From an uncultured Methylococcaceae bacterium (GTDB lineage Bacteria; Pseudomonadota; Gammaproteobacteria; Methylococcales; Methylomonadaceae): DNA of 34,613 nt. Position numbers and translations under genes: made by a program. The notes beneath the pieces were generated by a model that saw only the letters and a program-made list of their open reading frames with translations, had not been told where the DNA came from and did not search any database. Shown one piece after another: positions 14,424 through 21,182 of this stretch. Position 1 is the stretch's first letter. Each line of letters starts with the position of its first letter. Location: NCBI GenBank assembly GCA_903928685.1, contig CAIYRS010000061.1, positions 1 through 34,613 on the forward strand, given 5' to 3'.

Positions 14424-16493
14424 ATGAATACGCTGCTGAAAAACGCTATTTGGATACTCGTGGCAATACTTGGCGCCGCTGCGGTTGGTGGCATTGCCAT
14501 CAATCGCGGGGAAAGCATCAACTCGCTGTGGTTTGTGGTCGCCGCATTGTGCGTATATTCCTTGGCTTACCGATTTTATGCCGCGTGGATTGCCGCGACG
14601 GTATTAACGGTCGATGCCACACGGGCAACGCCTGCCGAACGCCTTGAAAACGGACACGATTTTGCGCCAACCAACCGCTGGATTGTCTTCGGTCACCATT
14701 TTGCCGCCATTGCCGGCCCCGGGCCTTTAGTTGGCCCAACCTTAGCCGCACAATTTGGCTACTTGCCGGGGACTTTGTGGATATTAATTGGCTCGGTGCT
14801 AGGCGGTTGCGTACAAGACATGTCCATCCTATTTTTCTCCACCCGCCGCAATGGTCGCAGCATCGGGCAAATGGCGCGTGATGAATTAGGACCATTGGGC
14901 GGCACAGCGGCGTTAATCGGCACGTTTGCCATCATGATAATTTTGATCGCGGTGCTAAGCCTGATCGTGGTCAACGCCATGAAACACAGCCCTTGGGCCA
15001 CTTTCACCGTTTCCGCTACCATTCCTATCGCCATGTTTATTGGCATCTACATGCGTTACTTACGCCCCGGACAAGTAATGGAAGCGTCAGCTATCGGTGT
15101 CGCGTTGTTATTGCTATTCGTCGTCGCAGGCGGCTGGGTTGACCATAACGAAATGCTACGCGGCTGGTTTGACCACGATGGCTTAACGCTAGCCTGGGGC
15201 ATCATGCTGTATGGTTTGGCAGCGGCAATCCTGCCCGTCTGGTTGCTGTTAGCCCCGCGTGATTATCTATCCACTTATATGAAACTTGGCACGATTACCT
15301 TATTGGCAGTCGCCATCGTCATCTTGCAACCCAGCGTAAAAATGCCTGCGGTAACGCAATTTATTGACGGCACTGGCCCTATTTTTGGCGGTAAATTGTT
15401 CCCGTTTGTGTTCATCACCATTGCTTGCGGCGCTATCTCTGGCTTCCATGCGTTGATTGCCTCTGGCACTACGCCGAAATTATTAGCCAATGAACGCGAC
15501 ATCCGCATGATTGGTTATGGCGGCATGGCCTTAGAATCCATGGTTGCCATCATGGCGATGGTGGCGGCGACGGTATTAGATCCTGGCGTGTTCTTCGCCA
15601 TCAACAGCCCCGCAGGTATCGTCGGCAAAGAAGCGGTTGATGCTGTGGCAAAAATTTCTGGCTGGGGATTTCCGGTCACAGTCGAGCAAATGCGCTTATT
15701 GGCGGAACAAATGGGTGAAACCACTTTGTTTGCCCGAACTGGCGGCGCACCATCACTGGCGGTTGGTATGGCAAGCATCTTCGGCAGTGCCTTTGGCAAC
15801 AGCTTGCTGGCGTTGTGGTATCACTTTGCCATTATGTTCGAAGCCATTTTTATCCTTACCACGCTAGACGCAGGCACACGCGTAGGCCGCTTTATGTTGC
15901 AAGATATGCTCGGTAATATCTGGCCGAAAATGGCAGAAACCTCTTGGCTGCCATCAATGTTGCTCAGCAGCTGCTTGGTAGTCGCTGGCTGGGGGTATTT
16001 TTTGTACATCGGCGTGATCGATCCGAATGGCGGGGTGAATATCCTCTGGCCTTTATTTGGCATGGCTAACCAAATGTTGGCGGCGATTGCTTTGTGTGTA
16101 GGCACAGGCATTTTGGTGAAATCCGATAAAATCCGTTATGTCGGCGTAACCGCTTTGCCGTTATTGTGGCTGATTATTGTCACCACCACGGCAGCGTGGC
16201 AAAAACTCACCAGCAGCGATTTGCGTATTGGCTTTATGGCTGCTGCCGAAGATTTACAAGCAAAATTGGCATCCGGCGCATTGCCCGCAGAAAAAGCTGC
16301 CGTAGCACCGCAACTGATTTTCAACCTGCATTTAGATGCACTGTTAACGCTGTTTTTTATCGGCATTTTGTGGCTGATCGTGTTTGATATGCTGCGGGTT
16401 TGCGTGCGCTATCTAAACGGTCAGCCAGTGCTGCCATTAACAGAAACCCCGCACAGCCCTAGCCGTTTCGTTGAAGATTGGGTGCGTGACTAA
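14424..16493 (+). CDS. cstA: CstA-family carbon-starvation transporter
   Basis: A 689-residue membrane protein with about sixteen hydrophobic helices. The family blocks G-P-G-P-L-V-G-P-T-L-A-A-Q-F-G-Y-L-P-G (about 97-115), D-M-S-I-L-F-F-S-T-R-R-N-G-R-S and S-G-F-H-A-L-I-A-S-G-T-T-P-K are present, and length equals E. coli CstA (about 700). CstA and BtsT import peptides or pyruvate under carbon limitation. A YbdD-type gene follows with a one-base overlap (TAATG), the same pairing as in E. coli cstA-ybdD. A strong ribosome-binding site is not evident. The dense inverted repeats upstream may affect its leader. Confidence 0.93.
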   Translation: MNTLLKNAIWILVAILGAAAVGGIAINRGESINSLWFVVAALCVYSLAYRFYAAWIAATVLTVDATRATPAERLENGHDFAPTNRWIVFGHHFAAIAGPGPLVGPTLAAQFGYLPGTLWILIGSVLGGCVQDMSILFFSTRRNGRSIGQMARDELGPLGGTAALIGTFAIMIILIAVLSLIVVNAMKHSPWATFTVSATIPIAMFIGIYMRYLRPGQVMEASAIGVALLLLFVVAGGWVDHNEMLRGWFDHDGLTLAWGIMLYGLAAAILPVWLLLAPRDYLSTYMKLGTITLLAVAIVILQPSVKMPAVTQFIDGTGPIFGGKLFPFVFITIACGAISGFHALIASGTTPKLLANERDIRMIGYGGMALESMVAIMAMVAATVLDPGVFFAINSPAGIVGKEAVDAVAKISGWGFPVTVEQMRLLAEQMGETTLFARTGGAPSLAVGMASIFGSAFGNSLLALWYHFAIMFEAIFILTTLDAGTRVGRFMLQDMLGNIWPKMAETSWLPSMLLSSCLVVAGWGYFLYIGVIDPNGGVNILWPLFGMANQMLAAIALCVGTGILVKSDKIRYVGVTALPLLWLIIVTTTAAWQKLTSSDLRIGFMAAAEDLQAKLASGALPAEKAAVAPQLIFNLHLDALLTLFFIGILWLIVFDMLRVCVRYLNGQPVLPLTETPHSPSRFVEDWVRD

Positions 16494-16678
16494 TGCTTGC
16501 TAAACTTACAACCCTATGGCAAGGTTTACGGCAGTTATCGGGCGATGATGCCTATGAACGTTATTTACATCATTACGCCCAGCATCATGCCGACAGTGGT
16601 GAAGCACCGTTAACCAAAGCGGCTTTTTTCAAGCAATGGCAAGATAAAAAATGGCAAGGCATAAACCGCTGTTGCTAA
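16493..16678 (+). CDS. ybdD: YbdD/YjiX family small protein
   Basis: A 61-residue soluble protein with the family pattern L-x-G-D-D-A-Y-E-R-Y-L-x-H-Y near residue 20, then P-L-T-x-x-A-F-F (slightly varied from the usual L-S-x-x-E-F-F) and a K-x-W-x-x-I-N-R-C-C tail. It is translationally coupled to cstA. In E. coli the small partner (YbdD, or YjiX for BtsT) is needed for normal transporter activity. The length is normal. Confidence 0.88.
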   Translation: MLAKLTTLWQGLRQLSGDDAYERYLHHYAQHHADSGEAPLTKAAFFKQWQDKKWQGINRCC

Positions 16679-16699
16679 CAACTATTTAAGAGAGACTTT

Positions 16700-17245
16700 A
16701 TGAACATCAAAAACTTCGCTTTAACTGCCGCCGCTTTTTTGGCGATGTTAATTGCCTCCCCCTCATACGCTGGCGGGGAAATTTTTAAATGCAAAACCGA
16801 CCAAGGCATGAAATACCAAAAATCGCCTTGTGCGGAAAGCGAACAAAGCGTTTCTTCGTTTGCTGCGCCTAAAAACTCGGGACAACCGAGTAAACGCAGC
16901 CTGACTTTAGACCAAGGTTTTGGTGGGCATTATTTTTTGGCGAGTGAAGTTAATGGCAATCCGTTGACATTTGTCATTGATACTGGCGCAACCGTGGTTT
17001 CTTTACCCGAGTCCTACGCCACTAAGGCAGAGCTGAAATGTAAGCAATCAGTGGCGATGGAGACCGCGAATGGACAGACCGCCGCCTGTGTCGCCATCAT
17101 TGATAAATTAAAATTGGGGCCGTTTACGCTAAGAGATGTGGAAGCGGCTATCGTGCCAAATTTAAGCCAACCACTGCTGGGGATGAATGTGTTACAGCGT
17201 TTTAGCATTACCCAAGACAATAACCGCATGGTTATTTCTGAATAA
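16700..17245 (+). CDS. Secreted retropepsin-like aspartic protease with DUF4124-like N-terminus
   Basis: A 181-residue exported protein. A signal peptide ends at A-S-P-S-Y-A (24). A short region with I-F-K-C-K-T-D-Q-G-M-K-Y-Q-K-S-P-C (DUF4124-like, two Cys) follows. The catalytic domain has F-V-I-D-T-G-A-T-V-V-S-L-P (D94) and the C-terminal L-L-G-M-N-V-L-Q-R-F motif of the TIGR02281 clan AA family. One aspartate per chain means it should act as a dimer. It probably works in the periplasm on unknown substrates. It follows ybdD by 21 bases with AGAGA before the ATG and may be read through from cstA. Confidence 0.87.
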   Translation: MNIKNFALTAAAFLAMLIASPSYAGGEIFKCKTDQGMKYQKSPCAESEQSVSSFAAPKNSGQPSKRSLTLDQGFGGHYFLASEVNGNPLTFVIDTGATVVSLPESYATKAELKCKQSVAMETANGQTAACVAIIDKLKLGPFTLRDVEAAIVPNLSQPLLGMNVLQRFSITQDNNRMVISE

Positions 17246-17263
17246 TGATTTTTTATGACTACC

Positions 17264-17311
17264 TTAAGGAACTGCTGAACTTGTCGAAGGCTTTGTTCAG
17301 CGATTCCTTAA
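17264..17311. terminator. Inverted repeat between convergent genes, likely bidirectional terminator
   Basis: Arms TTAAGGAACTGCTGAAC (17264-17280) and GTTCAGCGATTCCTTAA (17295-17311) pair with two mismatches around a 14-base loop with TTGTCGAAGG. It lies between the protease gene and the oppositely directed membrane-protein gene, whose stop codon is inside the right arm. The hairpin could end both transcripts. The core also resembles the dispersed 'GAACTTGTCGAAGG' repeats seen in proteobacterial genomes. Confidence 0.55.
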
Positions 17312-17820
17312 TTCACATCGACATTATTGTTGTTAGTAAAACGCTTTCTGGCACGGATCAGAGAAGCGATTACCGCTACCAACAAGGCCAATAGCGACAT
17401 TTCCAGCATCAAAAAAGCGGCAATCTTAAAATAGGCGAAATACGGGTGGACAAAGCGCACTAACCAACCACCCGCTTCATCGGCAATAGCAGATACATAG
17501 ACGATGCTGTTTAGCCAAATTTTCAGCCTTACCGAAAACTCGGTCATCAGCATCAAATGCGTTAAGGTGACCGCCAACATCCCCATTGAAAATAAGTGGA
17601 AATGCGAAACTTCCAACATGCCTTCATAACTGCGTGGCTGGGTAAATAGGGCTTCTGAACCCAGATAATAACCAACCACCGCATCCGGCGTTAATGCCAT
17701 CCGATGAAAAAACATCAGGCCATTACTAAGCCAAAGCAACAAGATGTACGCCAAGAACATCAGTACGACGGTATTTAACAAGGCCTTACGCTGCTGTTCA
17801 CCAGTAACAAAATAACGCAT
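17308..17820 (-). CDS. Four-helix, His-containing inner-membrane protein (partner of flavoprotein)
   Basis: I do not recognise a named family. The 170 residues carry four hydrophobic helices (about 13-40, 70-95, 100-120 and 125-160). Histidines lie at helix ends or within helices: F-F-H-R, V-S-H-F-H-L-F-S-M-G-M-L, T-L-T-H-L-M-L-M and F-V-H-P-Y-F. The spacing in the second helix (H, then 12-14 residues, H) could hold a heme or contact a quinone, as in small cytochrome b-like proteins. This is inference. It is the last gene of the minus-strand group, overlapping the FMN-binding protein gene by one base, so the two are likely to work together in electron transfer across the inner membrane. Confidence 0.6.
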   Translation of the reverse strand: MRYFVTGEQQRKALLNTVVLMFLAYILLLWLSNGLMFFHRMALTPDAVVGYYLGSEALFTQPRSYEGMLEVSHFHLFSMGMLAVTLTHLMLMTEFSVRLKIWLNSIVYVSAIADEAGGWLVRFVHPYFAYFKIAAFLMLEMSLLALLVAVIASLIRARKRFTNNNNVDVN

Positions 17821-18365
17821 TAGTGGGATTCCTGAGGTTTTATCATGATTTCGTACATAGCCATCACTTTACGGATGCTGGTTAATGCTGATCGGGTGCT
17901 GAGGGTTGCGCCGCTAATGCCGTCAACGCCTTGGGAGAAATCCATTGCCGCTAACGGACGCTTAAACAAACTGCTGTACCAATGTTCCGGTGGTTGGTAT
18001 TCCGGGGGCTCATGGAACGCCAAGGTGACTACATCTTGCAATTGCCCATCAGCGGACAAGACTATCATCAAGGTTTCTGGTTTAGTGCGGACGTTGTTGG
18101 TTTCAATCGCCACATATCGGTTGATTTTGTCTTGGGTTTTGCTGACATAAAAACTGAACAAACCCGATTCCAGCTTGGTTTTTGCCAGTGCTTGAATTTT
18201 GGCGATTTGTTCATCGTCAGGAAATAACGATAGCGTTTCCACTGGCGTGCCTTTACCAAAGGCCAATTCCATCGCTTCATTTTTGCTGTAAAAAATGGTG
18301 GCAAAACTGGGGGTAATGGTGGCTGCTAATACGCTAACTAGAAGTAGCTGGATTATAAATTTCAT
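17820..18365 (-). CDS. Periplasmic FMN-binding (covalently flavinylated) protein
   Basis: A 181-residue protein with a signal peptide (M1 to about 22, ending S-F-A) and a C-terminal FMN_bind domain. The flavinylation motif D-G-I-S-G-A-T-L-S-T (148-157) is complete; by analogy with NqrC and RnfG, T154 would carry FMN through a phosphoester made by an ApbE transferase. No apbE is in the window. The open frame extends 79 residues upstream, through repeats, with no family support; the ATG 18363-18365 begins a proper signal peptide. It is followed, with TAATG overlap, by the four-helix membrane protein and preceded by a porin. It should act in the periplasm as an electron carrier. Confidence 0.85.
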   Translation of the reverse strand: MKFIIQLLLVSVLAATITPSFATIFYSKNEAMELAFGKGTPVETLSLFPDDEQIAKIQALAKTKLESGLFSFYVSKTQDKINRYVAIETNNVRTKPETLMIVLSADGQLQDVVTLAFHEPPEYQPPEHWYSSLFKRPLAAMDFSQGVDGISGATLSTRSALTSIRKVMAMYEIMIKPQESH

Positions 18366-18526
18366 GGGGTTAGTCGCTGAAAACAGGCTTTTAAATGGAA
18401 AATCTTGACCGCGATAGCTGTCAATTGGTAATAAGCCTTCACTGACAAAAAAGCTTGTTGGTATTTTAACAAACACCAACAAGCCCGTCTGTTTTAGCAA
18501 AAGCATTTGATTGAATAGCTTGGATA

Positions 18527-18552
18527 GGAGTCCAAAACATGTTTTGGACTCC
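18527..18552. repeat. GGAGT palindrome, copy 2 (26-bp perfect)
   Basis: A perfect palindrome with arms GGAGTCCAAAACA and TGTTTTGGACTCC. The identical 26 bases occur again at 29869-29894. It lies in the 291-base gap between the porin and the FMN-binding protein gene, and could act as a processing or partial termination site that lowers expression of the distal genes. Confidence 0.8.
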
Positions 18553-18591
18553 AACCTTCGCAACGGATACACGAAGCTAGCGGTAATGCGA

Positions 18592-18624
18592 AGACCTTTC
18601 AAGTTTTAAAAACTTGAAAGGTCT
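18592..18624. repeat. 33-bp palindrome, AGACCTTTC family, copy 2
   Basis: Arms AGACCTTTCAAGTTTT and AAAACTTGAAAGGTCT form an almost perfect palindrome 33 bases past the porin stop codon. It is the counterpart of 804-836. The change of G to A in the left arm is matched by C to T in the right, so pairing is kept between copies. Confidence 0.8.
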
Positions 18625-18656
18625 GGATTGGGATAAAAACCACCCAAAACCAATGC

Positions 18657-20057
18657 TTAGAAAATAAAGCCAAAGCCTAAGTTGAAATCATCCGGCAAAT
18701 CGCCTTTTTTGGCGGTGAAATTGCGGTAATCGGCTTTTATGACCACGTTAGGTATGGGTTTGTATTGCAGACCAAACTGGTAGATTTTCCGGTCTTGGCT
18801 AAGATCATCGGCAAAGCCCGTTGGCGCGCTGGCAATGGTATCCATTTGCTCATAACGGAAAAATGGCGCTAGGTATTGCAAAGTATCAGGTATCAACAGC
18901 GGCAACACGTCGTAACCAACTTCTGAATACCAGCCATAGTTTTCTGAACCAATCGTTTGTCCAGCGGCAGCACTGAGTATATCGGCATCGCCAATATGTC
19001 CCCATGAACCCAAAGTACGGAATTCCCAGCCATGGTATTTTACTTGCACGTGGCCTTCATAAAGCTGAGTGAATACATTAGCTTTACGTCCTCCAAAGTC
19101 GGTGTTTTGTCCAGAGTTGCCGACATACGCCGAGCCGCCTAGCGTCACGCCCGGCAATTGCTTTGGTGTGTAATCCATTCTTGCCACATAGCCAAAATCT
19201 TCGGCTTTGGCTTGGCTTCCGCCGCCACGGCCTTCGCTAATACCACTAGAGGCAAATCCTGAGGCATTTAATCCATTGACCAAATAAGTGGTGTAGGTCA
19301 AGCTAGGTGTGATTTGCCCAAACAAGCCCACACCCATTTCCCGCCATGTACTGGGGATAATTACTTGTTCCACCATCGGACGGTTATTACCAAAATAGAA
19401 TGGCGGCTCATGAATTTGGTTGATAAAACCCATAGGCATTAACACCAAACCCGCACGGACATTGGCGATAGGGTCAATGAAAAAATCTAAAGCAGCAAAT
19501 TCAACCGATACTTCACCCTTTTCTTCTGAACCTTCACCCGTGGTGGCGTGTTCAAATTCCAGCTCACTGTTGAACAAAATGCGGTCAGAAAATTTATAAC
19601 CGGCATATAAAACAATGCGTTTTAAATCAATCGTATCTTTTTTGTCGCCTTTATCACCCGTAACCGCTTGATAACTGCCCTCACCGTAACCGCCAATAGA
19701 CAAGCCTTTACCAACTTGGTAAACCTTGGATGCCGCCGGCCCTAAACCATAGGCACTTTTGTATTTGGCTTCATCAGGAATGGTTAGATTTGTCCGTAGC
19801 TTTTCCACTTCTTGGCTTAACACATCGGTTTTGCGCTCTAAAGTTTTCACTGCTGCTGGATTAGCGACAACTGGCGCTGCACTAGTGGTAGTTGCTGCGG
19901 GTGCAGTTGCCAATTTGGCTTTCATGGCATCAATTTGTTGCTGCTGGGCTTCGATGATTTTCCACATGTCTTCCATCGTCTTTGGCTTCTCTAAAGCAAT
20001 AGCCGAGGTACTGATTGCAAACAACGTAGAAAATAAAATGGGGTTTTTTAGTTTCAT
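18657..20057 (-). CDS. Outer-membrane beta-barrel porin (OprO/OprP-like)
   Basis: A 466-residue exported protein. The signal peptide ends near S-A-I-A (about 22). A trimerising coiled-coil segment follows (30-95, with M-W-K-I-I-E-A-Q-Q-Q-Q-I and a second heptad run before L-R-T-N), then alternating aromatic beta strands to a C-terminal phenylalanine (F-N-L-G-F-G-F-I-F), the signal recognised by the BAM machinery. The layout resembles phosphate-selective porins O/P, but the substrate is not shown by sequence. A good promoter with a Fur-box-like palindrome lies just upstream. The downstream genes encode a periplasmic flavoprotein and a membrane protein, which suggests uptake of a metal or metal complex followed by reduction. 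Confidence 0.85.
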   Translation of the reverse strand: MKLKNPILFSTLFAISTSAIALEKPKTMEDMWKIIEAQQQQIDAMKAKLATAPAATTTSAAPVVANPAAVKTLERKTDVLSQEVEKLRTNLTIPDEAKYKSAYGLGPAASKVYQVGKGLSIGGYGEGSYQAVTGDKGDKKDTIDLKRIVLYAGYKFSDRILFNSELEFEHATTGEGSEEKGEVSVEFAALDFFIDPIANVRAGLVLMPMGFINQIHEPPFYFGNNRPMVEQVIIPSTWREMGVGLFGQITPSLTYTTYLVNGLNASGFASSGISEGRGGGSQAKAEDFGYVARMDYTPKQLPGVTLGGSAYVGNSGQNTDFGGRKANVFTQLYEGHVQVKYHGWEFRTLGSWGHIGDADILSAAAGQTIGSENYGWYSEVGYDVLPLLIPDTLQYLAPFFRYEQMDTIASAPTGFADDLSQDRKIYQFGLQYKPIPNVVIKADYRNFTAKKGDLPDDFNLGFGFIF

Positions 20058-20091
20058 TGATAATAACTCTCATTTAGCTTCTGGTGTAAGG

Positions 20092-20133
20092 ATTATAATT
20101 GACCTCAAACCAAATGCAAACGATTCTTATTTG
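20092..20133 (-). promoter_or_regulatory. Porin promoter with Fur-box-like palindrome over the -35
   Basis: On the minus strand a -35 box TTTGCA (20115-20120) and a perfect -10 box TATAAT (20092-20097) are spaced by 17 bases. The -35 sits inside a 23-bp imperfect palindrome (20111-20133; plus strand CAAATGCAAAC, then GATTCTTATTTG). It matches 20 of 23 positions of the CAAATGAGAAC / GATTCTCATTTG type of Fur site known from proteobacteria. Occlusion of the -35 by Fe-Fur would repress the porin and probably the flavoprotein genes when iron is plentiful. The comparison was made by eye. Confidence 0.65.
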
Positions 20134-20325
20134 AAAGCTAAATTTGTCTAAAAATAAATGCCCAGTGACAGGATAAAAAACACCAAGAGATCAAATTTTC
20201 GATTTTTATGGGGAATATCGCAGTTACTTTGCCCGCTTGGTGCACTCAAAATAAAAGCTAAGCAATAACTATCTGAGAAAAGACAGGTAGGCGAAACTAT
20301 TTCACCTACCTTTTGTGAACATCAA

Positions 20326-21090
20326 TTAACAACCAACCTGACCTGTTAATATTTTACTGGCGACAGTTTCTGTGCTGCCGTTACAAAAAGAATAGCTGCC
20401 ATTGCCATTATCGTAAACGCTATACGCTGTTGGGCCACTGCCAGTATACGAATACGAAACAACACTTCCTGTACCTGAGCCTGAAATACTCCAAGTGCCG
20501 ACATCAGAGGTTTTATCAACTGGATCATTAGCGCCTTTTTTCCAATCGGTTAACGTACCGCCGCTTTTATGAAATTCCTGAGCCGCCCAATTGCCACTGC
20601 TACCGACACAAACAGTGTTGCCTGTTAACAAACTGCTTAAAGTCACTGTGGAAGTCGAGCCTTTCACCGTCTCAGTTACTTTCGGCGCCGTCGCACTAGA
20701 GCCATTAACATCAATATTTTTTACATCACCAGCATTACTACTGGTGAAAAGTATATTGAGATTGCCATCAATGCCTCCAGAACTCCAGCCACTCAACTTG
20801 CCGGAGTAATTTCCACCCGTCCCTTTACCTGAAGTCGCGCCATCCACCAAATTGACAAACGCTGCCGCGACTTGTGCAGCCGAAAGCGAAGTCGAGCCAG
20901 TGAATGTTAACCCGCCCACGGTAACCGAAGCCTTATTCGATAAAGTGGTAGAACCAAAATTAACGCTATTAACTTCAAATACCACAGTACCAGCGGCCTG
21001 AATCTGCTTAGTACCCGGACAAGCCGCCATCACCTCACCAATACCTGCCAGCCCCGCTAACAAGCTAATAAAAATCACACGTTTCTTCAT
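20326..21090 (-). CDS. Secreted beta-rich protein with adhesin-like repeat domain
   Basis: A 254-residue exported protein. A signal peptide ends V-M-A-A (about 22). The first half resembles domains of large bacterial surface proteins: V-T-V-G-G-L-T-F-T-G-S-T-S-L-S-A-A-Q-V-A (59-78 region), A-A-F-V-N-L and a Gly/Ser/Thr-rich strand pattern. The second half holds W-A-A-Q-E-F-H and S-Y-S-F-C-N-G. Four cysteines in the mature part could form two disulfides. The ATG 21088-21090 (after GGGG) is preferred to a TTG four codons earlier. I do not recognise a defined function; a surface or matrix role is a guess. It is divergent from the VanZ/Wzy-like gene. Confidence 0.7.
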   Translation of the reverse strand: MKKRVIFISLLAGLAGIGEVMAACPGTKQIQAAGTVVFEVNSVNFGSTTLSNKASVTVGGLTFTGSTSLSAAQVAAAFVNLVDGATSGKGTGGNYSGKLSGWSSGGIDGNLNILFTSSNAGDVKNIDVNGSSATAPKVTETVKGSTSTVTLSSLLTGNTVCVGSSGNWAAQEFHKSGGTLTDWKKGANDPVDKTSDVGTWSISGSGTGSVVSYSYTGSGPTAYSVYDNGNGSYSFCNGSTETVASKILTGQVGC

Positions 21091-21182
21091 TACTATCCCC
21101 AATACTCTGATTAAAAAAATTCTGTTCTAGCCCTAGCATCATCTATGCTATTGGCATCCCTACTACTTATCCGGCGACCAAA

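Noticed and set aside
18366-18602. 79-residue N-terminal extension of the FMN-binding protein
   Set aside because: It crosses a palindromic repeat and hides an otherwise normal signal peptide starting at 18365.
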